This document shows positions 1-10,087 of a stretch of 64,000 bases of DNA, piece after piece. The number at the start of each line of letters is the position of its first letter. The stretch's first letter is position 1. Position numbers and translations under genes: made by a program. The notes under the pieces are model-generated. The model saw only the letters and a list, made by a program, of their open reading frames with translations. It searched no databases and was not told the origin of the DNA. The DNA comes from an uncultured Aquimarina sp. GTDB lineage: Bacteria; Bacteroidota; Bacteroidia; Flavobacteriales; Flavobacteriaceae. The stretch is taken from NCBI GenBank assembly GCA_947498785.1, contig CANMLS010000011.1, forward strand, positions 62,001 to 126,000, given 5' to 3'.

Positions 1-878
1 CAGGCTATTATTAAAATAATAGCAGCTATGATACCAAACATTCGAATGATATCGATTCTACCTCCTATCTCTTCCCCATTTTCAAAATTTGAATACAACC
101 AGGAACGTGTAAATGGATATAAATAGGTGATCATTTCTGGAGAATCTTTGTCATATACTTTTCTCAAGTTTTTTATTTTTTTTGAGAACGAGGTGTAATC
201 CACACCCTCTTTAAGCATCACATAGGTTGCAATAGAATTATTACCCCAATATTTATCGTCTGAGCCTCGCTGTTTTAAATAGGCCCAAGGCATTAAAAAA
301 TCAAATTCAAAGGCTGTATTTGAAGGTAAATCCTTTAAAATACCCGTGATCATAAAACTATCAGCATTATCTACCTTAACCGTTTTACCCACTGCTTGTT
401 CATTACCAAACATTTTTTTGGCAAAAGATTCGGTAATAACCACCGAATTAACATCATCCAAAACAGTTTCTAAATTACCTTCTATTAGCGGAAAACTGAA
501 TATTTTCAAAAAATCAGGATCAACAATTTTACCTGTCCCTTTTATTCTTTTATCATCTTTTGCAAATAAAAATTCGGAATCCCAATTTACTCTTGCAATA
601 TGTTCTACTTCGGGATAATCTTTTTCTATGGTAGATGCCATAATTTTGGGTGTAGAATTCCAGGTCCATATTTCGCCGCCTACAGGATATTGATTATATA
701 CTTGATAAGTACGATCTTTATGTTCATGAAATTGATCAATCCCTATTTCAAAATTGATCCAGATGACAATAAGTGTAGTAACCGTCAAACCAATGGCTAA
801 TCCAACTATGTTTAATACCGAGAAACTCTTATTTCTGATTAAATTTCTCCAGGCAATTTTCAAATAATTCTTAAACAT
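1..878 (-). CDS. FtsX/MacB-like ABC transporter permease (partial, 3' end outside window)
   Basis: The reading frame starts at the ATG at 878 with MFKNYLKIAWRN and runs off the left edge, so about 292 N-terminal residues are visible. It shows one N-terminal membrane helix, then the periplasmic MacB_PCD-like domain, then the beginning of the second helix (IIACINFMNLSTA at the edge). It closely resembles the next two genes in start, leader and domain order, so it is the third member of a tandem permease set at the end of the efflux operon. The family couples ATP hydrolysis by a LolD/MacB-type ATPase to envelope substrate export or lipoprotein release. Substrate unknown. Confidence 0.9.
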   Translation of the reverse strand, partial: MFKNYLKIAWRNLIRNKSFSVLNIVGLAIGLTVTTLIVIWINFEIGIDQFHEHKDRTYQVYNQYPVGGEIWTWNSTPKIMASTIEKDYPEVEHIARVNWDSEFLFAKDDKRIKGTGKIVDPDFLKIFSFPLIEGNLETVLDDVNSVVITESFAKKMFGNEQAVGKTVKVDNADSFMITGILKDLPSNTAFEFDFLMPWAYLKQRGSDDKYWGNNSIATYVMLKEGVDYTSFSKKIKNLRKVYDKDSPEMITYLYPFTRSWLYSNFENGEEIGGRIDIIRMFGIIAAIILIIA

Positions 879-899
879 AACTGTTTGTTTTTTAACTTT

Positions 900-930
900 G
901 ATACTAAAACAAGTTCAGTATCAGTTGATG
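900..930. repeat. REP-like small palindrome, copy A
   Basis: The segment has arms GATACT and AGTATC around a short loop and is followed by CAGTTGATG. The same 31-nt pattern recurs at 5826-5856 and 15884-15914, with a degenerate copy near 3334-3360 and a related one at 47151-47175. All lie between genes. It may fold as a hairpin in the operon transcript; function unknown. Confidence 0.6.
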
Positions 931-932
931 TA

Positions 933-3311
933 TTATTCTGTTCGTAAGCTTTTGATTGGGTTTGTTGTTGCTGCTTTTATAGATTGAAAACTTAAAGTAA
1001 CTATGGCTATAGCAGCAATCATTACATCTGCTAATATGAATGCCCACCAGGGCATCGTTATTTTATATTGATAATTAGCCAACCACTGACTCATAAAATA
1101 CCATGCTATTGGACTACCAATTATAATGGCAAACAATACCAGTTTTAGAAAATCTTTTGCTAATAAGATAGTAATCCCTGAGACAGAAGACCCTAGTACT
1201 TTTCTTATACCTATCTCTTTTATTTTTTGTTGAGAAGTAAACATCACTAATCCAAATAATCCAAGACATGAAATAAAAATAGCCATAAGCGAAAAGTATT
1301 TTGATAGTCTAAAAAACATAGTATCACTTTTGTAAAGCATATCATATTCTGTGTCTAAAAAACTATAATCTAATGGAAAAGAAGGGTTCATTTCTTTATG
1401 CAATGCTTGCAAAGCATTTATGGTAGCTTTTATATTTGTAGCATTGATTTTTACCATAACAAATTGTGCAAATTCTTTACTACTGTCGGTATACCTTATT
1501 ATCAGGGGTTCAATTGTAGATTTTATAGAACTGAAATGAAAATCTTTCATTACTCCTATGATTCTTCCTTCACGTTCCCAGTGATATATCCTTTTACCAA
1601 TAGGGTTTTCAAATCCCATCAGCTTTAAAGCTTTCTCGTTAATAATAAAGTCGTTGTTATCTGAAAGATTATTGATAGAAAAGTCGGTTCCCATAAGCAT
1701 TTCGGTTCCCCAAGTTTTGACAAAATCATCTCCAACAGCTAGGGTATTAAATTGGGTCCAAACATTATTCGGTCTTTCGAGCCAATATGCGCTGCTTCCA
1801 TTATTTTTAAAATCCAAAGGGTTTCCAGACATAAGTGTCATAGATTCTACCCCTGATAATTGTAAGGCTCTATTTCTGAAAACCGAATATTTATTTATCA
1901 ACTCTCCATCAAATTGAAACAACATAACATTTTGACGATCAAATCCAAGATTGTGGTTTTTGATAAAACTAATTTGTTGCGATGTAATAATCATTACAGT
2001 AATCAGAATAATTGAAAGCGCAAATTGAAAAACTACCAACCCTTTTCGTATCCATTTTGCACTGATTCCCAAATGTGTGCTCTTTCTGAAAATTTCTGTC
2101 GCTCTAAAAGAAGACATCATAACCGCAGGATAACTTCCTGACAATAACCCTGTAAATAATGCTATTAGGAGTACACCTAACCAAAAAATTGGGGAAAGAT
2201 CAAGCAGATTAATATCTTTATCTACGAGTTCATTGAACATAGGAAGTACTAACACAAGTAATATAAGAGAAAAGGCGGCACTGATAAGAGATACTAATAT
2301 AGCTTCTCCCAAAAACTGGTTTATTAATACTCTTTTTCTGGCTCCTAAAACTTTACGCACTCCTACTTCTTTGCTTCTTTTTAATGCTCCTGCCGATGAC
2401 AGATTCATAAAATTAATACAGGCAATCAATAAAATAAAGAATGCTATGATACTAAAAATTCTTACATTTTCTATTCTTCCACCAGAAACAACCCCATTCT
2501 CAAACTCAGAATATAAATATTTATCGCTATAAGGCTGTAATCCCAATTCTATATCTAAATCTGGAGTGTCTTTTACTTGCTCTTTTAAAAAATCTTTGAC
2601 CTTAGTTTCTACTTTTTTGATATCTGTTCCTTCTTTAAGTAATATAAAAGTAGCTGTTGCCCCAAAATTTGTCATTTCTTTTATCCATGAACTATGCATT
2701 TTCAAAAAAACATCTTTATGTAGATAAAAATCATACTTTTCGGTATTGGCCTCACTGATATTTTCAAATACTGCAGATACCTGATATTGCACAGAATTTT
2801 CGTAGGTAAGCATCTTACCAATGGCATTTTGAGTACTTCCAAAAAACTTTTCTGCCATTTTTCTTGAAATAACAATATCAGTTGGACTAGCCAAGGCAGT
2901 AGTCGCTGTTCCTTCTAAAAAATTAAAAGAAAACATAGATAAGTAGTCTCTATCTACAAAGATTCCTTTTTGCTTAAATGCCTTAGTTTTATTTGTAAAA
3001 GTTTTGGTATGTGGCCAAGAAATTGCTGCTGCCTTTTCTATTTCCGGAATTTTTAGTTTTAATTGGTTACTAAGTAAGCTAGGAGTTTTATAATCTGTAT
3101 CTAATTTACCTTGCAAGGTAAATTTATTATAGACCGAATAAAGTCGATCATTGTTTTCGTGATAATTATTAATCGCAAATTCATCATTTATCCATAAATA
3201 AATTAACAGACTACATAACAAGCCTACTGTCAAACCTGCTACATTAAGAAGAGAGAATATTTTGTTTTTTGCAATATTTCTCCATGCAATTTTCAAATAA
3301 TTCTTAAACAT
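933..3311 (-). CDS. FtsX/MacB-like ABC transporter permease, 792 aa
   Basis: An N-terminal helix (about residues 18-40) is followed by a periplasmic MacB_PCD-like domain, an FtsX core of three helices (about 285-415), a second periplasmic domain and a second FtsX core (about 675-790). The ...NPIKSLRTE C-terminus is typical of Bacteroidota proteins of this class. It is the middle of three tandem permease genes downstream of the matching ATPase. The start shares the block AAACAGTTATGTTTAAGAA with the flanking permease, which fixes the ATG at 3311. The substrate cannot be read from the sequence. Confidence 0.93.
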   Translation of the reverse strand: MFKNYLKIAWRNIAKNKIFSLLNVAGLTVGLLCSLLIYLWINDEFAINNYHENNDRLYSVYNKFTLQGKLDTDYKTPSLLSNQLKLKIPEIEKAAAISWPHTKTFTNKTKAFKQKGIFVDRDYLSMFSFNFLEGTATTALASPTDIVISRKMAEKFFGSTQNAIGKMLTYENSVQYQVSAVFENISEANTEKYDFYLHKDVFLKMHSSWIKEMTNFGATATFILLKEGTDIKKVETKVKDFLKEQVKDTPDLDIELGLQPYSDKYLYSEFENGVVSGGRIENVRIFSIIAFFILLIACINFMNLSSAGALKRSKEVGVRKVLGARKRVLINQFLGEAILVSLISAAFSLILLVLVLPMFNELVDKDINLLDLSPIFWLGVLLIALFTGLLSGSYPAVMMSSFRATEIFRKSTHLGISAKWIRKGLVVFQFALSIILITVMIITSQQISFIKNHNLGFDRQNVMLFQFDGELINKYSVFRNRALQLSGVESMTLMSGNPLDFKNNGSSAYWLERPNNVWTQFNTLAVGDDFVKTWGTEMLMGTDFSINNLSDNNDFIINEKALKLMGFENPIGKRIYHWEREGRIIGVMKDFHFSSIKSTIEPLIIRYTDSSKEFAQFVMVKINATNIKATINALQALHKEMNPSFPLDYSFLDTEYDMLYKSDTMFFRLSKYFSLMAIFISCLGLFGLVMFTSQQKIKEIGIRKVLGSSVSGITILLAKDFLKLVLFAIIIGSPIAWYFMSQWLANYQYKITMPWWAFILADVMIAAIAIVTLSFQSIKAATTNPIKSLRTE

Positions 3312-3363
3312 AACTGTTTGTTTTTTGATTTGGTTTTAAAAAAGTTTAGTCTGAGTTGATTAA

Positions 3364-5793
3364 TTATTCTGTGCGTAAACTCTTCACCGGGTTAGCAATT
3401 GCAGATCTTATAGATTGAAAACCTACCGTTACTATTGTAATTACTAACGCAAAACCACCTGCTAATATGAATACCCACCATTTTATTTGTATTCTATAGG
3501 TATAATCCTCTAACCATCTTTGCATAAAGAGATACGCAATCGGAGAAGCAATTACAAAAGCAATTATAACTAGTTTTACAAAATCTTTGGTAAGCAATTT
3601 TATTACAGAATTTATACTCGCTCCCAGAACCTTACGTATTCCTATTTCCTTCTTCTTCTGTTCTGCAACATAGGATACCAGGCCAAATAGGCCAAGACAA
3701 CTTATCAATATCGCTAAGCATGTAAATAAAACTGAGATTTTACCTAATCGCTTTTCTTCTTCATATAGTTTTTCTACTTCCTCATCTACAAAAGAATAAG
3801 TAAAGGGTACATTATTAACAGTAGTTTTCCAGTGTTGTTCGATAATTGTCAATAATTGGTGATAGTCTTTGGTTTCGGTTCGTAAAAAGAGCCAATTGGG
3901 TTGGTCTTCTTTATACAAAAACAAGGGTGCTATTTCATCTTTCAATGAAGCAAAATGATAATCATTTACAACACCAACCACCTCATACTCTATAGTTTCT
4001 TCTTGAAAGGTGTTTAACAATTTAGCTCCTATTGCCTGGTCAAGCTTAATATCAAAAGCATCCAATGCTGATTTATTGACTACAATCTGGTTCTCTTTAT
4101 CTTTTTCATATAGTCCTCGTCCTTGCAATAAAGGAATACCCATCGTTTTAAAATAACCTTCGCTTATTCCATTTCTTTTAACAACAGTAGTATTTTGAGG
4201 ATTTCCTCCTGGACGGTATAGACCGTTATCTGTCAAGACAACTTCTGATGGAGCATACATTCCACTTGCTACATCAATTACCCCAGGGATATTTAAAAAA
4301 TTTGATTTCAAGGTATTATACTTACTTGAGGCATCATCAGTCCCAACACGTAAAGCAATTAGATTGTTCTTTTCAAATCCTAAATCTTTACTTTGAGTAT
4401 ATCTAAACTGTTGTGTGATGATGATTACTGTTGTAATTAAGAAAATTGATACAACAAATTGAAATACTACCAGAGCTTTTCGAAGATTACCATTACCTGA
4501 TTGTAAGTTCACAGTGTTTTTTAATACTCGTACTGGTTTTATTGATGTTAAAATTATTGCAGGATATATTCCTGCCAATAAACCTGTAGAAATCCCTAAA
4601 ATCATTAGAAGTACACCTATTTTGAAGTTGAACACGTCTAAATAATCCAAACTGCCTTGAGTAAGTTGGTTTACAAAAGGTAGAAGAAAAATTGTAATTG
4701 GAATACTGATAAGTATTGTAAAAAACGATAACAATAGAGATTCTCCCAAAAACTGTCGCATTAAAGCATTTTTGCCAGCTCCTACAACTTTGCGTACTCC
4801 AATTTCTTTAGCTCTTTTGCTGGCTCTTGCCGTACTCAAATTGATGAAATTGATACAAGCTACAAATTGAATAAAAAAGGCTAAAATCAGTAAAAAATAT
4901 AAGTATTTTATATTTGAAACTTTATCTATTTGATTCTTTCTTCCGTTAGAATATAGATGTATATCTGTTGCTTTTTGCAATTTTAAAATTTTATTACTCA
5001 TTCCCGCATTGGCGATATCTTTACTTCCATGAGATTCAATAAATACTGGTAATTTACTTTCTAAATGATCTTTATTTCCACCAGGAATAAGTTTCACATA
5101 ACTATATACAAAGTTGTTAGTTGCAAAACTTGGAAATAATTGTACAAATTCACCAAGTCCTGGGGTACTCATACTCACAAAATAATTTGGATTTAAATGC
5201 GACTTACCATATTGATCATCAAATACCCCTTTTACAACCAATATCTGAGCATCTTCACCACTACCCAAAATAACGGTTTTACCTAAAGTCTTTTTATTAC
5301 CAAATAGTTTTTTGGCCAAAGAAGAAGAAAGGACCAATGAGTTAGGTTCATTCAAAGCCGATGTTACATTACCTTCTATAAATCTGTATGTAAATACCTT
5401 AAACACTGTAGAATCTGCTAAATATGCTCTTGGTTCATAATAACCTTCTGTACTTTCTGCAGAACGTATTAGATTAATATTAAATATATCTGTTGGAACT
5501 ATACGCGTGGCTTCAACTACTTCAGGGAAATCTTCTTTTACTGCAAAAGCTATTGGTGGAGAAGCTGCAGCAGTATCAAAATGTTCTTTTCCACTTCTTT
5601 CGATAATAGTCTCTACCCTGTATATAGAGTCGGCATGATCATGATGTTGATCATATCCCATCTGATCAAAAACATATAATAAAATAGTCAAGCAGCTTAT
5701 CGTCCCGACAGTTAACCCCAAAATATTTATAAGTGTCTGAAGTTTGTTTTTCTGAAGACTCCTCCAAGCTATTTTGATATAGTTTTTAAACAT
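3364..5793 (-). CDS. FtsX/MacB-like ABC transporter permease, 809 aa
   Basis: Same architecture as the 792-aa neighbour: N-terminal helix, large periplasmic domain, three-helix FtsX core, second periplasmic domain and a second core ending NPVKSLRTE. The longer frame could begin at 5847, but the ATG at 5793 (MFKNYIKIAWRS) aligns with both other permease starts and follows the same kind of leader, so it is preferred. First permease of the tandem set, downstream of the ATPase and DUF2807 genes. The three permeases are clearly paralogous but diverged, so the duplication is not recent. Substrate unknown. Confidence 0.93.
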   Translation of the reverse strand: MFKNYIKIAWRSLQKNKLQTLINILGLTVGTISCLTILLYVFDQMGYDQHHDHADSIYRVETIIERSGKEHFDTAAASPPIAFAVKEDFPEVVEATRIVPTDIFNINLIRSAESTEGYYEPRAYLADSTVFKVFTYRFIEGNVTSALNEPNSLVLSSSLAKKLFGNKKTLGKTVILGSGEDAQILVVKGVFDDQYGKSHLNPNYFVSMSTPGLGEFVQLFPSFATNNFVYSYVKLIPGGNKDHLESKLPVFIESHGSKDIANAGMSNKILKLQKATDIHLYSNGRKNQIDKVSNIKYLYFLLILAFFIQFVACINFINLSTARASKRAKEIGVRKVVGAGKNALMRQFLGESLLLSFFTILISIPITIFLLPFVNQLTQGSLDYLDVFNFKIGVLLMILGISTGLLAGIYPAIILTSIKPVRVLKNTVNLQSGNGNLRKALVVFQFVVSIFLITTVIIITQQFRYTQSKDLGFEKNNLIALRVGTDDASSKYNTLKSNFLNIPGVIDVASGMYAPSEVVLTDNGLYRPGGNPQNTTVVKRNGISEGYFKTMGIPLLQGRGLYEKDKENQIVVNKSALDAFDIKLDQAIGAKLLNTFQEETIEYEVVGVVNDYHFASLKDEIAPLFLYKEDQPNWLFLRTETKDYHQLLTIIEQHWKTTVNNVPFTYSFVDEEVEKLYEEEKRLGKISVLFTCLAILISCLGLFGLVSYVAEQKKKEIGIRKVLGASINSVIKLLTKDFVKLVIIAFVIASPIAYLFMQRWLEDYTYRIQIKWWVFILAGGFALVITIVTVGFQSIRSAIANPVKSLRTE

Positions 5794-5825
5794 AACTATT
5801 GTTTTTTGATTTTCAGAATTTGATT

Positions 5826-5856
5826 GATACTGAAACAAGTTCAGCACGAGTTGATG
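5826..5856. repeat. REP-like small palindrome, copy B
   Basis: Shares 27 of 31 positions with the copy at 900-930, including GTTCAG and the trailing AGTTGATG. It lies between the 809-aa permease and the DUF2807 gene in the efflux operon. Confidence 0.6.
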
Positions 5857-5861
5857 AGTTC

Positions 5862-6614
5862 TTAATTCATTTTTTGAATGGTTGCTTCTCCTAAAACTAT
5901 TCCTTTATTAACCGTAGGGTTTCCGTTATAGACTACGGTTGTTTCTCCAAAAGCAGTAACTTTTAATCTATCAGAAACGTTTACTCTAAAATTACTTTCG
6001 CCGTAGGCTGTTATCTTTGTATTTTCATTACTCATCCCCAAAGTATTTATTTCTCCTTCGCCATAAACTGTATATTTTTGGTTACTCGCCACTCCTTCTT
6101 TAATCTCTAAGTAACTTTCTCCATAAATAGATACTTGTAATGAATTTAATTTTACCGCATTCATCGTCATTTTACCTTCTCCATATATTTTTAGTCTAAA
6201 ATCATCTCTTTCGATTGGACTTTTACATGTAATTATTTCTTCTCCACGAATCGAAAGCTCTTTAAGTTGGGTATATGTAATTGTAGCTGTCATCATGGTG
6301 CCTTTATAAATAGGCACTTTTCTTTTCCATCCATTTTCTTGTACCGTGATATGCTTTGTTGTCATCTTGGCATCATCCAAATAGATACGAAGTGTTCTTC
6401 CTACAACTTCTATATTGATTTTCTCTTCTGGTAAACGAGCATTATCTATGGTAACTTTTTCACTATTACCTTCTTCGAAATGTACCTGAATATGTGGACT
6501 AACAATTACAGTATCAAAATGATCTACAGTAATCGTTTTTGATTGACTATACCCAGTCATTATAGAAATAACTGAAATTATCAGGGCTGCGAGATATAAA
6601 GATATTTTTGCCAT
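5862..6614 (-). CDS. Secreted DUF2807 (head GIN domain) protein, 250 aa
   Basis: A signal peptide (about residues 1-23, ending TGYSQS) precedes a repetitive beta-rich domain. Recurrent GE or GES steps about every 20 residues (IRGEE, IYGEGK, IYGESY, VYGEGE, AYGES, AFGET) indicate a right-handed beta-helix of the DUF2807 or GIN type, common in Bacteroidota envelopes. It sits between the ATPase and the permeases in the same direction, so it probably works in the periplasm or at the outer membrane with this transporter. No enzymatic residues are recognised; an adhesin or sensor role is only inferred. Confidence 0.85.
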   Translation of the reverse strand: MAKISLYLAALIISVISIMTGYSQSKTITVDHFDTVIVSPHIQVHFEEGNSEKVTIDNARLPEEKINIEVVGRTLRIYLDDAKMTTKHITVQENGWKRKVPIYKGTMMTATITYTQLKELSIRGEEIITCKSPIERDDFRLKIYGEGKMTMNAVKLNSLQVSIYGESYLEIKEGVASNQKYTVYGEGEINTLGMSNENTKITAYGESNFRVNVSDRLKVTAFGETTVVYNGNPTVNKGIVLGEATIQKMN

Positions 6615-6647
6615 GAGTTTAATTTTTGGTGTGTGTTGCTATATATA

Positions 6648-7343
6648 TTATGCGTTAACTTCGAACGGTTTATTTTGACTCTCGGTAACAATTTGCCCAT
6701 CAAATAAATTAATCACTCGATGAGCATAATGAGAATCTCTGTCAGAGTGTGTTACCATAACAATTGTGGTACCTTCCTGATTAAGTTCTGTTAACAGGTT
6801 CATTACTTCGATTCCGTTTTTAGAATCCAGATTACCTGTAGGTTCATCGGCCAAGATTAATTTGGCATTTGTTACTACAGCTCTGGCTATAGCAACACGC
6901 TGTTGTTGTCCTCCCGATAATTGCTGCGGAAAATGCTTCTCTCGATGTGCTATTTTCATTCGTTCGAGCACTTTTTTTACTTTTTGTTCGCGCTCACTTT
7001 TTTTCATGTTGAGATAAATCAAAGGAAGTTCTACATTTTCAAAAACTGTGAGTTCATCGATTAGGTTAAAACTCTGAAATACGAATCCTAGATTTCCTTT
7101 TCTGATTTTGGTACGTTGATTCTCTTTTAACCCACCTACTTCCTGATCGTTGAAGTAATAATACCCTTCATTCGGGTTATCCAACATCCCAATAATATTA
7201 AGTAAGGTAGATTTTCCGCAACCAGATGGTCCCATAATAGCAACAAACTCTCCACCTTCAACTTTTAGGTTTACATTATTTAAGGCCAGAGTCTCAACTT
7301 CTTCTGTTCTAAAACTCTTTTTTAAGTTTTCTATCTTAATCAT
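6648..7343 (-). CDS. ABC transporter ATPase, LolD/MacB type, 231 aa
   Basis: Walker A GPSGCGKS lies at about residues 39-46, the Q-loop at VFQSFNL, the signature LSGGQQQR at about 142-149, Walker B LILADEP next, and the switch His in VTHSDRD. Length and the short form without a membrane domain fit the LolD/MacB-type ATPases that pair with FtsX-like permeases. It is co-directional with the fusion protein upstream and three permeases downstream and would energise them at the inner membrane. Confidence 0.95.
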   Translation of the reverse strand: MIKIENLKKSFRTEEVETLALNNVNLKVEGGEFVAIMGPSGCGKSTLLNIIGMLDNPNEGYYYFNDQEVGGLKENQRTKIRKGNLGFVFQSFNLIDELTVFENVELPLIYLNMKKSEREQKVKKVLERMKIAHREKHFPQQLSGGQQQRVAIARAVVTNAKLILADEPTGNLDSKNGIEVMNLLTELNQEGTTIVMVTHSDRDSHYAHRVINLFDGQIVTESQNKPFEVNA

Positions 7344-7355
7344 TTTTTAATTGAT

Positions 7356-8606
7356 TTATTTTAATACTATTTTTTCGGCATCACCAAAACTATTATAGTT
7401 AGATGTGATTACTTTTTCTCCCGCTTCTAACCCTTCGAGTAATTCATAATATCTCGAATTTTGTTTTCCGATTCTAATTGATCTTTTCCAGGCTACCTCT
7501 CCAGAGGCATCTACTACAAAAATCCATTGTCCTCCTGTACTCTGAAAAAAGCTTCCTTTGGGCAAAAGAAGTGCATCATTTGATGCTCCTAATTGTAGTT
7601 TGATATTATAACTCTGTCCTGTTCGTATTGTCTCAGGTTTTTGATCTGCAAAAACAAGATCTACTTTAAATTTTCCGTTACGCACCTCTGGATATACTTT
7701 TCTAAGGCGTAATTGGTACGCTTTACCATTTCGATCCAAAACTGCTGTTAGGTCTCTTTTTACTCTATCAATATAATGCTCATCAATATCAGCTTCTATC
7801 TTGTAGTCTGTTAATACATTTATTTGCCCTATTCGTTCTCCTTGTCTGATATTTTGTCCAATTTCTGCATCTAGAAACCCTAATTGTCCATCGGCAGGAG
7901 CTCTTACATTTAAATGATCGATTCGCTCATACACCATCGATAAAGTTTTTTTCATTCTCGCTAAGTCACCATCTAATTCGCTAAGTGATGTATTGCGCAA
8001 TACATTATCTTGTTCGGTTTGAAGTTTGATAATATCATATTGTTTCTGCGAAAGTTCGAAATTCTCTTTTGATATTAGATATTCTTCTCTAGAAATCAAC
8101 TCATCCTCAAACAATGCTTTATTTTGTTCGTAGTTTCTTTTTAGTTTCTGTAGTTCATATTGTGAATTCACCAGGTCTTTACGACCTTCTACTTGTCTCG
8201 AGTCAAATGTAAGTTTGGTAGATCGCAAATCGTTTTGTTTTAGAGCAAGGTTATTTTCACTAGCTAATATCTGCTCATAAAGTCCTCTATTCTCTAAAGT
8301 TAATATAATATCTCCTTTTTTGACCATCGCACCTTCTTCGATCATTTTTTCTGTTACCCGACCACCTTCATAAGCATCCATATAAATTGTACTTATTGGT
8401 GCCACTGATCCATTAATCGTAATATAATCATCAAATTTTCCGAAAGAAACCTCGGTAATCGATAACTTTTCTTTTTCTGTTCTAAAAGTTGCTGCCGAGT
8501 TACCAAATACCATTTTCCATCCTACAAAAAATAGAATTACACCAATAACAATATATCCATAATGTTTAGGTCTTAATCCTTTTTTCTTTTCAATCTTTAT
8601 ATCCAT
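7356..8606 (-). CDS. Efflux periplasmic adaptor (membrane-fusion protein), 416 aa
   Basis: A single N-terminal membrane anchor (about residues 18-34) is followed by a half-lipoyl segment (MDAYEGGRVTEKMIEEGAMV), a coiled-coil hairpin (about 110-225), the second half-lipoyl motif (VRAPADGQLGFL) and a beta-barrel/MP domain. This is the HlyD/MacA-like adaptor order. It bridges the FtsX permeases and the TolC-like channel encoded next to it, only 1 bp upstream. The substrate is not evident; in this family it can be a peptide, a lipid-linked molecule or a drug. Confidence 0.92.
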   Translation of the reverse strand: MDIKIEKKKGLRPKHYGYIVIGVILFFVGWKMVFGNSAATFRTEKEKLSITEVSFGKFDDYITINGSVAPISTIYMDAYEGGRVTEKMIEEGAMVKKGDIILTLENRGLYEQILASENNLALKQNDLRSTKLTFDSRQVEGRKDLVNSQYELQKLKRNYEQNKALFEDELISREEYLISKENFELSQKQYDIIKLQTEQDNVLRNTSLSELDGDLARMKKTLSMVYERIDHLNVRAPADGQLGFLDAEIGQNIRQGERIGQINVLTDYKIEADIDEHYIDRVKRDLTAVLDRNGKAYQLRLRKVYPEVRNGKFKVDLVFADQKPETIRTGQSYNIKLQLGASNDALLLPKGSFFQSTGGQWIFVVDASGEVAWKRSIRIGKQNSRYYELLEGLEAGEKVITSNYNSFGDAEKIVLK

Positions 8607-8607
8607 T

Positions 8608-9969
8608 TTATTGTGTTCTATTTATGTTAAATACAGGTAATCCTTTATAAAAATCTAAGGTACTTTCATTTACTTTTAAGCGCAATTGTACCTGTAAGTT
8701 TTCATTCTGTGAATTTGCCAATACATTTTTGGATTGGTTAAGTTCTATAGCGCTAATCAATCCTTTTTCATATCGTTTTTGTGCAATGTCAAAGGCTAAT
8801 ATTTGTGCTTTCATTCTTTGTGAACTCTGCTGATATTCTGATTCTAAAGCAGTACCTTCCTGAACAAGTTGTTGAATAAGCTGATATAGCTCCTGTTTCT
8901 GAATTTCAAAAGTGTTTTCTGCACGCATTACAGCTACTTTTTGTTGTTTTACACGTGAGCGATTAGACCAACCATTACTAATAGGTATCGTAATCGAGAC
9001 ACCAAAAAACTGTGCTGCATTATCTTTTATTTGAGTATTAAAAGGAATAACCTCTCCTGTATCGTCATTTATACCATTATCAACATACCTAGATCCATAC
9101 CCCGCAAACAACGATAAAGAAGGATACAAATTTCCTCTTTCGACAGCCAACTGTCTTTTGGCTGCTTTTGCTCTTAGCTCCTGTGCTTTTATTATAGGAA
9201 TAAAGCTCTCTGCTTTGGCAAAAATAGAATCCTTATCTTTTTGGAGATCAGCCTCATTTTCATTGGTTTCTATAGTAGAAGACAAAATAGAAATGTCTGT
9301 AATACCTTTTAGATTCATTTCCTGAATCAAGGTGAGTTTTGCTGCTATAATACTATTTTCGTTTTGAGTTACTAATAATTGATCTGCTAATAGTGCTGAT
9401 TCTGCTTCATAGACATCAGCTTTTGCTTTTTGTCCTACATCAACTTGTTTTTTTACGAAGTCATAATTATTTTGTGAGACTTTTTCTTGTTCCTTAGAAA
9501 TTGTTAACAAACCTTCGATAAACTGGATATCATAAAAAGCAGACATGACTCTAAATGCTAACAAGTATTTTTGTTGAAGAGTCTCTTCATTAGTCGCACT
9601 ATATAAAAGCTTTGTAGCCTTTATAGTATTTACTTTTTGAAACCCTCGAAACAAATCAATTTGAGCATTTAATTGATATGCGTTTGAAACAAATTCGTTA
9701 TTCTCAAATATGTTAGTATTAGGGTTTGGAGATCGACCAAAGTTTTTAATATAATCTGCCCGAGCATTAATACTCGGTAACAGATTTCTTACCGATTGTC
9801 TATACGTTTCTTTATTCGCATCCTGATTGTATTTAAAATCGTTAAGCTGCAGATTATGTTCTATTGCATACCTTACACAATCATCTAATGACCATAATTC
9901 TTGCGAATACATCGTATTTGATATTAAAATCAAGAGAAAATATAAGATTTTGTTTCTATAATTTATCAT
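8608..9969 (-). CDS. TolC-family outer membrane efflux protein, 453 aa
   Basis: After a signal peptide (ending NTMYSQE) there are two repeats of long helical hairpins with the typical DDCVRYAIEHN start and R-V-x-Q-Q-K-V pattern. Length fits an outer membrane efflux protein. An upstream ATG at 10038 is in frame, but the one at 9969 gives a normal signal peptide (MINYRNKILYFLLIL) and is chosen. It is the first gene of the efflux operon, and its promoter region faces the sigma-54-type regulator. It would form the outer membrane exit channel. Confidence 0.92.
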   Translation of the reverse strand: MINYRNKILYFLLILISNTMYSQELWSLDDCVRYAIEHNLQLNDFKYNQDANKETYRQSVRNLLPSINARADYIKNFGRSPNPNTNIFENNEFVSNAYQLNAQIDLFRGFQKVNTIKATKLLYSATNEETLQQKYLLAFRVMSAFYDIQFIEGLLTISKEQEKVSQNNYDFVKKQVDVGQKAKADVYEAESALLADQLLVTQNENSIIAAKLTLIQEMNLKGITDISILSSTIETNENEADLQKDKDSIFAKAESFIPIIKAQELRAKAAKRQLAVERGNLYPSLSLFAGYGSRYVDNGINDDTGEVIPFNTQIKDNAAQFFGVSITIPISNGWSNRSRVKQQKVAVMRAENTFEIQKQELYQLIQQLVQEGTALESEYQQSSQRMKAQILAFDIAQKRYEKGLISAIELNQSKNVLANSQNENLQVQLRLKVNESTLDFYKGLPVFNINRTQ

Positions 9970-10087
9970 GTATAAACACTTAAATAACTTTTTGATGCCA
10001 ATCCTATATCCTAATCCCATGCCAAAAACATAAAACACTGTAAATCAATTATTTAAATTGAAAAACACAATTCCACTATTTTCAATA

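Noticed and set aside
9995..10025. Sigma-54 promoter for the TolC gene
   Set aside because: Two TTGGCAT boxes resemble -24 elements, but the -12 GC is missing at the required spacing, so no promoter is called.
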